Notes: generated by a model from the letters alone, not told the origin. Positions 37,740 to 48,024 are shown, numbered from the stretch's first letter. The stretch is 64,000 nucleotides of DNA from Monoplex corrugatus (GCA_030674185.1 JAPXFY010000018.1:42111932-42175931), one strand, 5' to 3'. Numbers and translations are program-made.

Positions 37740-38330
37740 TCAGTCTAAGTGGAACTAGAAGCTAATTTGAAGACAAGAGGCATGATCATGTCACTCCCTT
37801 GCTTCGCTTTGTCCACAAGCTGCCCTTTTCTCAAAGAATTTCATACAACATCAATACATTATATTACAAGCGTATCAGTGGCACTGCACTTTTTTGTCTT
37901 CGTGACCACCTTCAAATGTACACCCCTTCCCGACTTTTCCGTTCTGCTTCTGATACTAGTTGTTTACAAATTCCGCGATATAAACGTACCACAGTCGGTC
38001 GCCACTCTTTTTCTGTGTCTGGTCCATATAACTGGAAAGTTCTTCCCCCGTCTATTCGACAGTCACAAACTCTTTCTTTCCTTCAAGTCTAGCTTGAAGA
38101 CATTTCTTTTAGCCTAGCAGTGATCCCCCTCCCCCCGTCCTACACGTACACTCTGCACCACTGCCCACCTGTCATCCCCCTTGGGTTTGTGTGTGCTTCG
38201 TGTCCTGGAGTTTTGGTCGTTGTTGGGTGACTGCTTTGATGAATGGTGAGAACGCGCGCTTTGGTTTGATTCTTGTATCAAGATTTGGCGCCTTATAAAT
38301 GTCATTACTGTTGTTGTTGTTGTTATCATT
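37740..38330 (+). pseudogene. LINE-C 3' end: C-terminus of a different non-LTR retrotransposon
   Basis: Plus-strand reading frame from about 37780 encodes RHDHVTPLLRFVHKLPFSQR, later YTPSRLFRSASD, then GRHSFSVSGPYNWKVLPPSI, and finally SSLKTFLLA after one frameshift near 38070. This is the conserved C-terminal end of many CR1/L2-like LINE polymerases (Tyr-Thr-Pro-Ser-Arg ... Phe-Ser-Val ... Gly-Pro ... Trp-Asn ... Leu-Pro). A noncoding tail ends in GGCGCCTTATAAATG plus a GTT repeat, also typical. It is clearly different from LINE-A and LINE-B. Confidence 0.8.
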
Positions 38331-38392
38331 ATTACAGTTATCATCATCATTATATTATCATTACTTTCATTTTTATTATTTTCTTCGATCAG

Positions 38393-39447
38393 CCATTAGC
38401 GAGATCTTGCCATCAAAGTTCGTGTCAACCTGGAGGCATGGACGATATCACAGAGAACGAAGCCGGAGTGTTACTGAAGAATCATCCAACAGCCGACAGG
38501 TCAGACCACCTATTCACACACAAAGTGACGGAAAAGAATCTGCTGAACCTTCGAAAGTGGACAAACAGTTGAGAGTTACTCGGAAAGACACACGTACAGA
38601 CAACAATCGTCAAAAGAAGACAAAGAAAAGAGCAAAGGTTCGACAGCCAGAGAAGATCCAACAAAAGAAAAGAACCAGAAGGGTTCGATCTATTTCATCA
38701 GTTGAAAAAGTCGTGAATGAAAAACACTCATATTCAACTAGAAGCATGCATACATGGAATCAAACATTGGATGGGATTAATAACACAGGCGAAGAAATTC
38801 TTGTGTACTATGCACGAGATGGTGCCACAGTTAATATTTCTAGAACTATCACAGCTAATATTTCTGGAAATGGGGACTCCAAAGATGTAAGCACCAGTGA
38901 CGAGACTCGAGCGCAGAATCGAGTCTCCAAACGCTTCACAGCACACACTGACCAAATGTTTCAGGACAAAACTAACGAAAAACACCCACTCCATGAACAG
39001 TTTACTGCACACTTTGATAAGACTGCTGACGGTCTGACCAAACAAGAACTATCAGCTCACCACCCACTGAAAACAAGCGATTTGTATGCATCGAGTCATA
39101 CTGAAACTGGTGGCCATATCGTACGCAACTTGCTCAGTGTGGATAACAAACGGATAGTTGAAGATGTGGACAAATCAAAACAAACCTCGGACACAGACAA
39201 GCCGATTTCGCAGTCGCTGCCTCCATACGTGCTCTCCGCAGTTGTGAATGAACTGTCAGCGTTGACACGTTACAGCGAGAGTCGGCCCATGGGAGGAGAA
39301 GTGGAACTGTCTTGCCAGAACGGTGCTATGGCCATCTTCAAGGATGAGATTCCCATGCTGCCTGTTCGGTGGTTACTGAACGGAGAGCCGCTAGTGGTCA
39401 AGGCCAGTCGTATGCTGTTCCGCGGGGATGACCTGCTCACTATCCAG
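38393..39447 (+). CDS. Gene 2 exon 2: basic, glycosylatable linker and first half of Ig domain 1
   Basis: This exon encodes residues 29-380. The acceptor is TTCTTCGATCAG, ending at 38392. The donor is CAG|GTAGGT (phase 0). Residues about 43-128 are strongly basic and include KKTKKR (103-108) and Arg-Thr-Arg-Arg at 122-125, which fits a furin-type cleavage site. Residues about 130-320 are polar and contain several N-glycosylation sequons (for example NQT, NNT, NIS twice). From about residue 328 an immunoglobulin fold begins: GGEVELSC (Cys336) and VRWLLNGEP (Trp355). The open frame starts earlier, but the Leu/Ser/Tyr-rich part before 38393 is intron and LINE tail. No known gene name fits with confidence. 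Confidence 0.75.
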
Positions 39448-39559
39448 GTAGGTGTGCAATTTGAATTACCGTTGAGGACAAACGTAAATGCTTATCAGTC
39501 CTGGTCATGTGGCCTTGTGGTCGACTGGGGTTGTATACGTAAATGAACGAAAAATTGCT

Positions 39560-39717
39560 ACCTTCTCTCTCTGTCTCCCTCCCTCCCCTCTCTCTGTCTC
39601 TTCGTCTCTGTGTCTCTCTGTCTATGCCTGTCGGTCTGCCTCTCTCTCTCTCTCCCTCCCTCCCTCCCCCCTCTCTCTCTGTCTGCCTACCTGCCCGCCT
39701 GCCTGCCTGCCTGCCTA

Positions 39718-39754
<37 letters not shown>

Positions 39755-39765
39755 TTCTTTCCTTC
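39560..39765. repeat. (CT)n-(CTGC)n compound repeat
   Basis: CT-rich tract, then more than ten CTGC units (with CTAC variants) at about 39690-39752. Confidence 0.95.
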
Positions 39766-40737
39766 AGTGAAGACATATTCATTTGTTTCATCGTTCCGCA
39801 CACAACAGAGACATTTCTGGCCAGTCATTCTCTTTGCCTTCATCATTGTGACTACAACACCAGACAGTTCTGTTTCGAAACTACAAATTCAGTTCTTCTT
39901 GATCAGCTGTTTCACTTAAGAAATTTGGGACCTACGAGTTGTGTATCCAGAATCAAGAGATCTGGACTTTTTAGTACATATATTTTTCGGTCACCCTTAT
40001 CGACAGGGATAAAACCAGTGGTTTGTCATTGCCTTCTGGAGTGGCAGTGCACATACTGTGCGGAGGCTCTGGCCATTGTTCCTTTTGGGGATCATCTGCT
40101 CACAGCTGTGGTGACAGAAGCTGTTGCCGTTACTTGTCTGTGTTGGTCGCCTTCTGACTCCATGCGTCCCCTGCTTACCAGGACTTTGGTGTGATGGTGG
40201 GAGTTCTTTGTAGGTACTCTTGACTCACGTACACAGACCTGTCATTGGGTTGTGGAACCTTTTGAGAGAGTATAGGCACCACCCCATACCCTAGCCTCCC
40301 CTCTGGATCCATCGCCGCTCGGTCCAAGATTGTTTGTTTCTCGTTCGCAGCCAATCCCCATATCTAGGGTTCATTCCCTTATCCGTCAACTAGGAACGCG
40401 TTGGGTCGGGGAGGGACGCCCCACACCAAAGATGAGATGAGGTTATCGAGAACACGAACCAGACATAGCTGTTTTCGCTCCTTTAACAGCTTTCCGCTTG
40501 TAGTCATTTGCATAACTGAAGCACATTTCATTAGGATTTGACCACAAACAGGTGTTATTATGATTATGGTACATCTCTTCTTTGGCACTGGAGGTCACTA
40601 TGACCCGCAAATTTGTATCATACCCAGTGAAACGTGTGCGTTTGTGACAGTACATAGATTCAATTACCGAGAAAAGTTGGCAAAGATACAATTGTTAGTA
40701 TAGTAATGGGGACAACTTTGTTGAAAATCTTTACACA

Positions 40738-40980
<243 letters not shown>

Positions 40981-41029
40981 CCTGAGACCATGAAATTATG
41001 CATTCCCGATTCCACTTCTCGGTTTACAG

Positions 41030-41503
41030 GATTTGACCACCAAGGACAGCGGTGTGTTCGAATGTCGAGTGGAGCTAGGTAACAACGAAGAGCTGACGTT
41101 GGCTTTGTTTGCCCTAACCGTGACAACCGACGTGCCCACCCTGTTCCCCAGACAGACAGAACCCCTGTTCCTGGACAGCCACAGCACCAGCCTGGCACGA
41201 GTCCTGCGAGTCGTAGACCTGACAGTGGCCATAGACCCACTTTTTGGCTGTCAGAAAACGACACCTCCCTGTGTAGCAAGCAACTTGACAAGCCATAGCA
41301 CTCGTCAGTGGTACTTCAACGGCAACAGGTCAGCTCTTCTCCCAGAGGACATCCCGGCAAATCTGCCCAGCCGGGAGAAGATCAACGCCACTACGCTGGA
41401 CATGAGCGGTGTGTGGTGGTGTCAGGTGACCCACCTCCCCAGCAAGAGGCAGTGGAACACCAGCTGGTACCGTGTGTTTGTCAAAGACCCCCTCCTGCCG
41501 TAG
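41030..41503 (+). CDS. Gene 2 exon 3 (terminal): end of Ig domain 1 and Ig domain 2
   Basis: This exon encodes residues 381-537 and TAG at 41501-41503. It begins in phase 0 with Asp-Leu-Thr-Thr-Lys-Asp-Ser-Gly-Val-Phe-Glu-Cys, the classic F-strand of an Ig domain (Cys392 pairs with Cys336 of exon 2). A second Ig-like domain follows: Cys454 or Cys461 as B-strand candidates, Trp474 (RQWYFNGN), and Asp-Met-Ser-Gly-Val-Trp-Trp-Cys (Cys511). Sequons NLT, NAT and NTS support an extracytoplasmic location. The protein stops 26 residues after Cys511 with no membrane segment, so it is either secreted or held only by the N-terminal hydrophobic segment. Total length 537 codons (85 + 1055 + 471 bases). 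Confidence 0.8.
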   Translation, partial: DLTTKDSGVFECRVELGNNEELTLALFALTVTTDVPTLFPRQTEPLFLDSHSTSLARVLRVVDLTVAIDPLFGCQKTTPPCVASNLTSHSTRQWYFNGNRSALLPEDIPANLPSREKINATTLDMSGVWWCQVTHLPSKRQWNTSWYRVFVKDPLLP

Positions 41504-41577
41504 AGCGCTGGTGGCGTTTTCTTCTCAGCAAGCCCTGGCTGGCTGCACTAGTAGGTGCTCGGCATGAAGAACATTCG

Positions 41578-41854
41578 CTTGAGACTCCCGCACCCTATCA
41601 ACCAGCTTCCTGCAACTTAGCCCTTTGACTCCCTCACCCTATCCACCAGCTTCCTGCAACTTAACCCTTTAACTCTCGCACCCTGTCAGCCCGACTGCAA
41701 AAACTTAACCCTTTGACTCCCTCACCATATCCACCAGCTTCCTGCAGGAAGCTAGTGGATATGATGAAGGAGTCAAAGAGTTAAGTTTTTGCTTTGCTAG
41801 AACTGTTGACAATGCAGGATGTTGGTGGTCAGGGTACGGGAGTCAAAGCGTTAA
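41578..41854. mobile_element. TTAA-bounded nested hairpin element H, copy 1 (plus partial copies)
   Basis: The complete element lies at 41661-41854, starting with TTAACCCTTTAACTC and ending with GGGAGTCAAAGCGTTAA. Inside it is a second, nearly perfect palindrome at 41703-41786 centred on CCTGCAGG, itself bordered by TTAA. Two further partial left arms precede it (41578-41660). TTAA at both ends plus CCCTTT termini recall piggyBac-type non-autonomous elements. That classification is inference. Confidence 0.8.
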
Positions 41855-41974
41855 GTTGCCATTACATTCGCGTGCAAACGCAAACGCATTCCGAGGCAAC
41901 ATCGCGTAGTTGGAAATACGCGGAGCTATTCAGCTGAAGTGGAGAGTTTTCTATCTTTCTTTCCAATTTTTTTC

Positions 41975-42270
41975 TTTCTTTTTTTAGGTGGGCTTGCTGG
42001 TTCTTTTGATAGAGCCATGGACTCAAGATCTGATATCTCGAGTTCCATCCCAGACCGCAACATTAAAAGTTGGCCGGTTCGCTGTCCATCTAAATTAATG
42101 TTTCCATCATTTCGGTGATATATCAGCTTAGTGTTCGCACGTCCTTTCTGCAAATTTCAATACCTTATTTCCTTCAATACCTTACCAGCGCAAAAGGTTT
42201 TGCGCAGGTTCAGGGAGTCTGCAAGATAATTGCTGGCAGATTTGGATGGGGCGCATATGGAACTGTCCGA
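41975..42270. mobile_element. Dispersed repeat D, copy 2
   Basis: Second copy of the repeat at 11110-11390 in the same orientation, diverged by substitutions and short indels. Borders are approximate. Confidence 0.7.
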
Positions 42271-42609
42271 GCGCCATGAATCCGTTTGAATCCAAGATGT
42301 AAACAAAGGACACAAGCAATTATATCATTATTGTGTCCCTTCCGGGGCAGTGCTAAGATGAACCGTAGATTGATACTCCATCCATACTGTATTGTTGTTA
42401 TATTGTTATCACACGTATTTCATATCGTTAAGTTTTGTTTCAACCAAGCAGAACACACAAACACAAATCCCACCTGGAATCTGCATATTCATTTCAATCG
42501 CGCCGGGGAGAGATTTCTTTTTGGACGTTCGCGGATACTTGCTGCTGGGTGTGTCTTTGATAATAACAATTGATAATACATGTACTAAATAACAATCATG
42601 ACATCTTAA

Positions 42610-43270
42610 TTAACAAAGTTCCTTTAGAAAATGTTAAGGATTTCAAATATCTTGGTTCTGTAAAAACCGATAATGGAACCTGCTCCAAAGACATCAAAAT
42701 AAGAATTGGAATGGCAAAGCAAAAAATGGTCCACCTCAACATCTGGAAAGACAGAGGCATACCAACTTGCCTGAAAATTAGACTTTTAAAATGCTTGATG
42801 TGGGTAAATTAGACTTTTAAAATGCTTGATGTGGGTAGTCATGATTTATGGCTACGAAGCCTGGACTCTGAGAAAAGCTGATTGCAGAAGAATTGAGACA
42901 GCAGATACGTGGTTTTATCGGATTCTACTAGTGTCAAATGGACAGATAGAAGAACTAGTGAAAGTGTCCAGGGAGAGCTTGATACCACCAGAAAACTACT
43001 CGCAGACATCAACAGGAGAAGACTAAAATATATTGGCCATGTATCACGCAGCAAGAACACGGATCTCATGGCAACCATTTTTCAAGGAAAAACTGGCAAA
43101 AAGGAAGAAAAGTAGACCTCCAATCTCATATATCGAGAAAATAACCAACATTAGTGGCCTAATATTCAAGAAATTGTCGACAAAAGTCAAGACAGAGCAG
43201 CCTGGAGGGAGGTGGTGGCGTCAAAAAGTGCAGCGGCCAGCACTGAACCCGATGACGCAGACAGGTGAGA
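42610..43270 (+). pseudogene. LINE-B fragment: C-terminal part of a non-LTR polymerase
   Basis: Readable pieces in shifting frames: PLENVKDFKYLGSVKTDNG, IRLLKCLMW, MIYGYEAWTLRKADCRRIET, then a KWTDRRT segment and INRRRLKYIGHVSR. This order (Lys-Tyr-Leu-Gly ... Gly-x-Glu-x-Trp-Thr ... Arg-x-x-Gly-His) is standard for the end of many invertebrate LINE polymerases. A perfect 31-bp tandem duplication (42776-42806 and 42807-42837) breaks the frame. It is distinct in sequence from LINE-A. Confidence 0.85.
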
Positions 43271-43300
43271 CAAGTGAGAATAATGAATAGTTTTTCAGTT

Positions 43301-43570
43301 TTTCCTCTTTTTGGCCCATTCATCAACGCAGAATTGATGGGTTTGTATGCTCCTGAACAAATGTGATAATACGAATGACTGAACTGTGTTTGCTAGTTAA
43401 AAATAACAACATGCAAGTGTAATCGTGGTTTTACACAGGAACGTTAATATGTAGACCGAAACTGAAGCTGAACAATGGTAATTTGTATGATTTAGTCTGT
43501 CTTCTTACTCATATCATATATATATATTTAACAGACGTACGAGTATAAAGACATGCTGGTGCTATGTGCA
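43301..43570. other. Spacer between LINE-B and the candidate exon
   Basis: AT-rich, ending in a short (TA)n (43518-43530) and a CAG (TTTAACAG) that could serve as an acceptor. Nothing else recognised. Confidence 0.4.
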
Positions 43571-43575
43571 GCTAG

Positions 43576-43734
43576 GCTTTCTGGTGGTTGGGGTGTGTGT
43601 TCGGGCTGGCTGTGATAATTGCACGGTATACACAGAAACAGCACGAAAACTTGGAGCTCCAGTGGCAGGAGACCAAAGCTCGGCTGCTGCGTAAGGAGGC
43701 AGGGCTTGGTGCCTCCCTCAGTCTTACATCTCAG
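43576..43734 (+). other. Possible unassigned exon with a membrane segment
   Basis: The interval 43576-43734 is open for 53 codons: a hydrophobic stretch (FWWLGCVFGLAVIIA) followed by a polar, basic, helix-prone tail (KQHENLELQWQETKARLLRK). It ends at a strong donor (CTCAG|GTAAGG), and possible acceptors lie at 43541-43543 (TTTAACAG) and 43572-43575 (CTAG). A transmembrane-plus-cytoplasmic exon two kilobases after gene 2 would suit an Ig receptor, but the gene 2 stop at 41501 and the absence of a clear alternative donor in exon 3 argue against a simple join. Confidence 0.25.
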
Positions 43735-43764
43735 GTAAGGCTGTCTGTCCATCGCTGTTGTTAT

Positions 43765-44095
43765 TATCTATATCTATATCTATCTGTCTATCTGTCTGTC
43801 TATCTATCTATCTACCTACCTACCACACTTCCTACCCACCTACCTGTCTGTCTCCCTGTCAGTCTGTCTGACTTTCTATCTATTTGTCTGTTTATCACTG
43901 TCTGTCTGTCTGTGTGTCTGTCTGTCTCTCTTTCTCTCTCTCTCTCTCTTTCTCTCTATCTGTCGGTCTGTCTATCTTGCTATGTATGTATATATGTATG
44001 TATGTATGTATGATGTATGTATCTTTCTATCTACCTGTCTGTCTGTCTCTCAGTCTGTCTGTCTGTATTTCTCTCTCTCTCTCTCTTTTTCTGGT
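43765..44095. repeat. (TCTA/TCTG)n tetranucleotide array with (CT)n and (ATGT)n blocks
   Basis: TATC/TCTG and CTAC repeats, CT tracts and a GTAT block at about 43984-44012. Confidence 0.95.
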
Positions 44096-44106
44096 TTTAT
44101 TTCGGT

Positions 44107-44295
44107 TCCTTTGACTCCCTCAGCTTATCCACTAACATCCTGCTTTGTCAACCATGACAACAAAACTAAAATTTAACCCTTTAACTCCCTCACCTTATCC
44201 ACCAGCTTCCTGCAGAAAGCTGCTGGATAGGGTGAGGATGTCAAACGTTTAAATTTTTGCTGATGGTGGATAGGATGCGGGAGTCAAAGGGTTAA
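44107..44295. mobile_element. Hairpin element H, copy 2 (reverse orientation)
   Basis: Starts CCTTTGACTCCCTCAG and ends GGGAGTCAAAGGGTTAA. The inner palindrome is 44173-44254. The asymmetric bulge (TGCTTTGTCAACCATGACA) is on the left here and on the right in other copies, which gives the orientation. Confidence 0.8.
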
Positions 44296-44639
44296 CCATC
44301 TGACTGCCCTCGCTACTTATCACACTTATCACAACAATGTCCATGACAGGGAGCAGGCTAAACCCAAAGGACAAAGAGAACCAGGAGCACGCTGACCACA
44401 TTCACCGTGGACGACTCCATCTGAGCAAGACCCACCTCCACCACAGGCACACATCGTGGCTCCAGAACCTCGCTCAGTGACCAGCCAGTGTTGTCTCTTT
44501 TTTTTTTTTTTTAACCAAGACTTCTCAAAGGCAAGATGGCTAATTGGTCTTCAAGGGGTAGGACCTGGAAAATCAACCTATCTCTTCCATGTTCTAGGCA
44601 CTGCCCTGCTCTTCACGATTTTTAATGCTGTTGGATCTT

Positions 44640-44830
44640 TAAAGTGCGCAGCCAGAAGGCACACGGGTCCGACTTGTTTGTCGAGCCCTTCCAAAGGACT
44701 AGACGTTCAGTTCGATTTTCCGGTCAAACTAAAGAGAAACGTCAAGGCCCTTACGGGGAGCGAACCTTGGAACCTCGAATTTAGTTATTCGGAGGTGAAC
44801 GTCTGAACCATTCTGCCACTCTTCTCCCTC
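44640..44830 (-). mobile_element. tRNA-headed SINE-like fragment S5
   Basis: Minus-strand reading from about 44828 shows a tRNA-like head (GAGTGGCAGAATGGTTCAGAC ... GAGGTTCCAAGGTTCGCTCC). It is inferred to be a SINE head, but no second copy was identified in this window. Confidence 0.4.
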
Positions 44831-44864
44831 AAATGTTGTCTGAGTATGGAAAGAACGTAACAAT

Positions 44865-45290
44865 TTGGAGATATAGTCTGGTAGCTGGTTCTGCCAGAAT
44901 CGACGAATAAAGGATGCTTTGGCCTTCAAAATCTGTCATACCGGTAACTTGATAATCCTTTCGTGGGTCTTCTATCAGACCAGATGATCCGCTTGCTGTT
45001 CATTCTTCTTGGTGAAAAAAAAAAAAAAATTTATTGTTGATTTTAACGCAAAGGCAAAAAAACAAAACAAAACAAAAGATAGACATACCGATTTGGACAA
45101 TGCAGTCTGGTGGCTAGTTTTGCCAGAATCGGCGAATAAAAGATGCTTTGACCTACAAAATCTCTCATCTGTAACTTGTTAATCCTTTAGTGGGTCTTCT
45201 GTCAGACCAGATGATCCGCTTGCTGTTTAATTTTCTTGGAAAAAAATTTATCTGTCAATAAACTATTCGTTGATTTTAACGCTAGGGCGA
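44865..45290. repeat. Two-copy tandem duplication, about 210-bp unit
   Basis: 44870-45050 and 45095-45285 share TCTGGT(A/G)GCT, TTGCCAGAATCG(A/G)CGAATAAA, GATGCTTTG, TCAGACCAGATGATCCGCTTG and TTGATTTTAACGC. An A-run after TTCTTGG(T)GA is present in both at different lengths. Confidence 0.85.
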
Positions 45291-45486
45291 AAAAGATGGA
45301 TACGAAGTGGGAAATTCAGTCCAAATGGCCACAACGGAATTTCTCCGCTACTTTTCCTGGAAAAACGCCACCCATCTTCTTTTTGTTTCTCCTGCATGTT
45401 TTCGTTTGTTCGCTTCCTTTTTATTAACATTGAATTTATTTTTCGACACTTTTTCGCCAAGGACATTTATTTTTATTATCGTGGGA

Positions 45487-45560
45487 TCATTTATGTGCGC
45501 TGAGTACATGCTGTAAGTACAGGAGCTCGGTTTATCGTCTCACCCGTTTCAATGGGTGTG
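45487..45560 (-). mobile_element. SINE body fragment related to S3
   Basis: On the minus strand, GAGACGATAAACC followed by CAGCATGTACTCAGCGCAC matches the distal part of the 4545-4750 element. No tRNA-like head is attached. Confidence 0.45.
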
Positions 45561-45779
45561 TTTATGATTTCGTGTTTTTTTGTTTTGTTTTGTTTTGTTT
45601 GTTTGTTGTTATTGTTTTTTTCGTATTCTGGTTGCTGTTTTCTTCTTTGCTTGTTGTTCCTGGATGCTCATTGTTATCGTCGATCACGACTGTCTTTTTA
45701 CCGTTTCATCGTTTCTGGCTAGTCTGTTTATCTGCATTTATATATTTCTTTTTCATTGTCATTTCTAGCTGCTCTTGAT

Positions 45780-47880
45780 TTCTTCTTCTTCATTTTTGGG
45801 AGTTTTTTCCTTCTTCGTTGTAATCTCTGACAGTTTTTTTTTCCTATTCATTAGTATTTTTGACAGTTCTTTTTCTTCTTCATTGTCATTTCTGATATGT
45901 GATTTCTCCTCTTTATTATTATTTTAGACTTCTTTCTTTTTCTTCTATAGCATTATATCTGACAGTTTTTTCCCTTTCTTGATCAATACTGATTTCTTTT
46001 CCTTCTTCACTATTACTCCTGACAGGACTTTTTTCTTCTTCATTATCATTTTATAGTTTGTTTTCTTCCTTATCATTTCTGACACTTTGTTTTCTTCCTT
46101 ATCATTTCTGACACTTTGTTTTCTTCCTTATATTTCTGACACTTTGTTTTCTTCCTTATTATTTCTGACACTTTGTTTTCTTCCTTATCATTTCTGACAC
46201 TTTGTTTTCTTCCTTATTATTTCTGACACTTTGTTTTCTTCCATATCATTTCTGACACTTTTGTTTTCTTCCTTATCATTTCTAACAGTTTGTTTTCTTC
46301 CTTATTATTTCTGACACTTTGTTTTCTTCCTTATCATTTCTAACAGTTTCTTTTCTTCCATATCATTTCTGACACTTTGTTTTCTTCCTTATCATTTCTA
46401 ACAGTTTTCTTTTCTTCCATATCATTTCTGACACTTTGTTTTCTTCCTTATCATTTCTGACAGTTTTCATCTTCCATATCATTCATGACAGTTTTTCATC
46501 TTCCATATCATTCATGACAGTTTTCATCTTCCATATCATTCATGACAGTTTTCATCTTCCATATCATTTCTGACAGTTTTCATCTTCCATATCATTCATG
46601 ACAGTTTTCATCTTCCATATCATTTCTGACAGTTTTCATCATCCATATCATTTTAGACACTTTGTTTTCTTCCTTATCATTTAAAACAGTTTCTTTTCTT
46701 CCTTATCATTCCTGACAGTTTCCATCTTCCATATCATTTCTGACAGTTTTTATCTTCCTTTTCATTTCTGACAGTTTTTATCTTCCTTATCATTTCTGAC
46801 AGTTTTTATCTTCCTTATCATTTCTGACAGTTTTTATCTTCCTTATCATTTCTGACAGTTTGTTTTCATCCTTATCATTTCTGACAGTTTTTATCTTCCT
46901 TATCATTTCTGACAGTTTTTATCTTCCTTATCATTTCTGACAGTTTGTTTTCATCCTTATCATTTCTGACAGTTTTTATCTTCCTTATCATTTCTGACAG
47001 TTTTTATCTTCCTTATCATTTCTGACAGTTTTTATCTTCCTTATCATTTCTGACAGTTTTTATCTTCCTTATCATTTCTGACAGTTTTTATCTTCCTTAT
47101 CATTTCTGACAGTTTTTATCTTCCTTATCATTTCTGACAGTTTTTTTTCATCCTTATCATTTCTGACAGTTTTTATCTTCCTTATCATTTCTGACAGTTT
47201 GTTTTCATCCTTATCATTTCTGACAGTTTGTTTTCATCCCTTATCATTTCTGACAGTTTGTTTTCATCCTTATCATTTCTGACAGTTTTTATCTTCCTTA
47301 TCATTTCTGACAGTTTTTATCTTCCTTATCATTTCTGACAGTTTTTTTCATCCTTATCATTTCTGACAGTTTTTTTTCATCCATATCATTTCTGACAGTT
47401 TTGTTTTCATCCTTATCATTTCTGACAGTTGTTTTCATCCTTATCATTTCCGACAGTTTTTATCTTCCTTATCATTTCTGACAGTTTTTATCTTCCTTAT
47501 CATTTCTGACAGTTTGTTTTCTTCATTATCATTCCGACAGTTTGTTTTCATCCTTATCAGTTCCGACAGTTTTGTTTTCATCCTTATCATTTCCGACAGT
47601 TTGTTTTCATCCTTATCATTTCTGACAGTTTTTATCTTCATTATCATTTCCGACAGTTTTTTTCTTCATTATCATTTCCGACAGTTTGTTTTCATCCTTA
47701 TCATTTCCGACAGTTTGTTTTCTTCATTATCATTTCCGACAGTTTATTTTCATCCTTATCATTTCCGACAGTTTGTTTTCTTCATTATCATTTCTGACAG
47801 GGTAGGTTATTTTCTTTATCATCATTTGTGACTTTTTTTTTTATTTATTTTTTTTTTTTTAGTCATCATTTCTGACAGTC
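45780..47880. repeat. Minisatellite array, 28-29-bp unit, roughly 60 copies
   Basis: From about 46050 to 47880 a 28-29-base unit of the type CTTATCATTTCTGACAG plus TTTTTATCTTC or TTTGTTTTCATC repeats with only substitutions and single-base indels. Degenerate, widely spaced versions extend left to about 45780. Blocks of related variants are visible: GACACTTTGTTTTC at 46070-46450, CATATCATTCATGACAG at 46460-46620, TTTTTATCTTCC at 46740-47350 and CCGACAG at 47450-47790. One strand is pyrimidine-rich. Open frames on either strand merely translate the unit. Confidence 0.95.
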
Positions 47881-47995
47881 GCCTGTGGGATACGTTCTTC
47901 ACACGTAGACAATAATCTTACCATGACTTGTCAAGTGTGAAACTTTTTTTTAAGGATTATTGCACTCACGGCCGTTATCTTTGTGCTCAACTTTT

Positions 47996-48024
47996 CTTTT
48001 TTTTTTTTTTTTTTTTTTTTTTTT
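47996..48024. repeat. Poly-T run
   Basis: About 27 consecutive T. Another T-rich block lies at 47831-47861. Confidence 0.85.

Larger units (their letters stand above)
33149..38392 (+). other. Gene 2 intron 1, 5244 bp
   Basis: Phase-1 intron (C + CC gives Pro29). It contains G-rich sequence at 33640-33800, a poly-G run (34090-34112), two GT microsatellites, a poly-G run at 35269-35286, an R560 fragment, a LINE-A fragment and a LINE-C 3' end that finishes just before the acceptor. Confidence 0.65.

Noticed and set aside
38299..38392. Upstream Leu/Ser/Tyr-rich extension of the gene 2 exon 2 frame
   Set aside because: It lies before a good acceptor and consists of LINE-C tail and polypyrimidine sequence. 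Phase with exon 1 works only from 38393.
47444..47647. Lys/Asn/Asp-rich repeated protein on the minus strand
   Set aside because: It is translation of the 28-bp minisatellite unit.
45780..47880. Regularly spaced repeat array resembling CRISPR
   Set aside because: Units of 28-29 bases are directly adjacent with no unique spacers. The context is animal nuclear DNA. It is a minisatellite.
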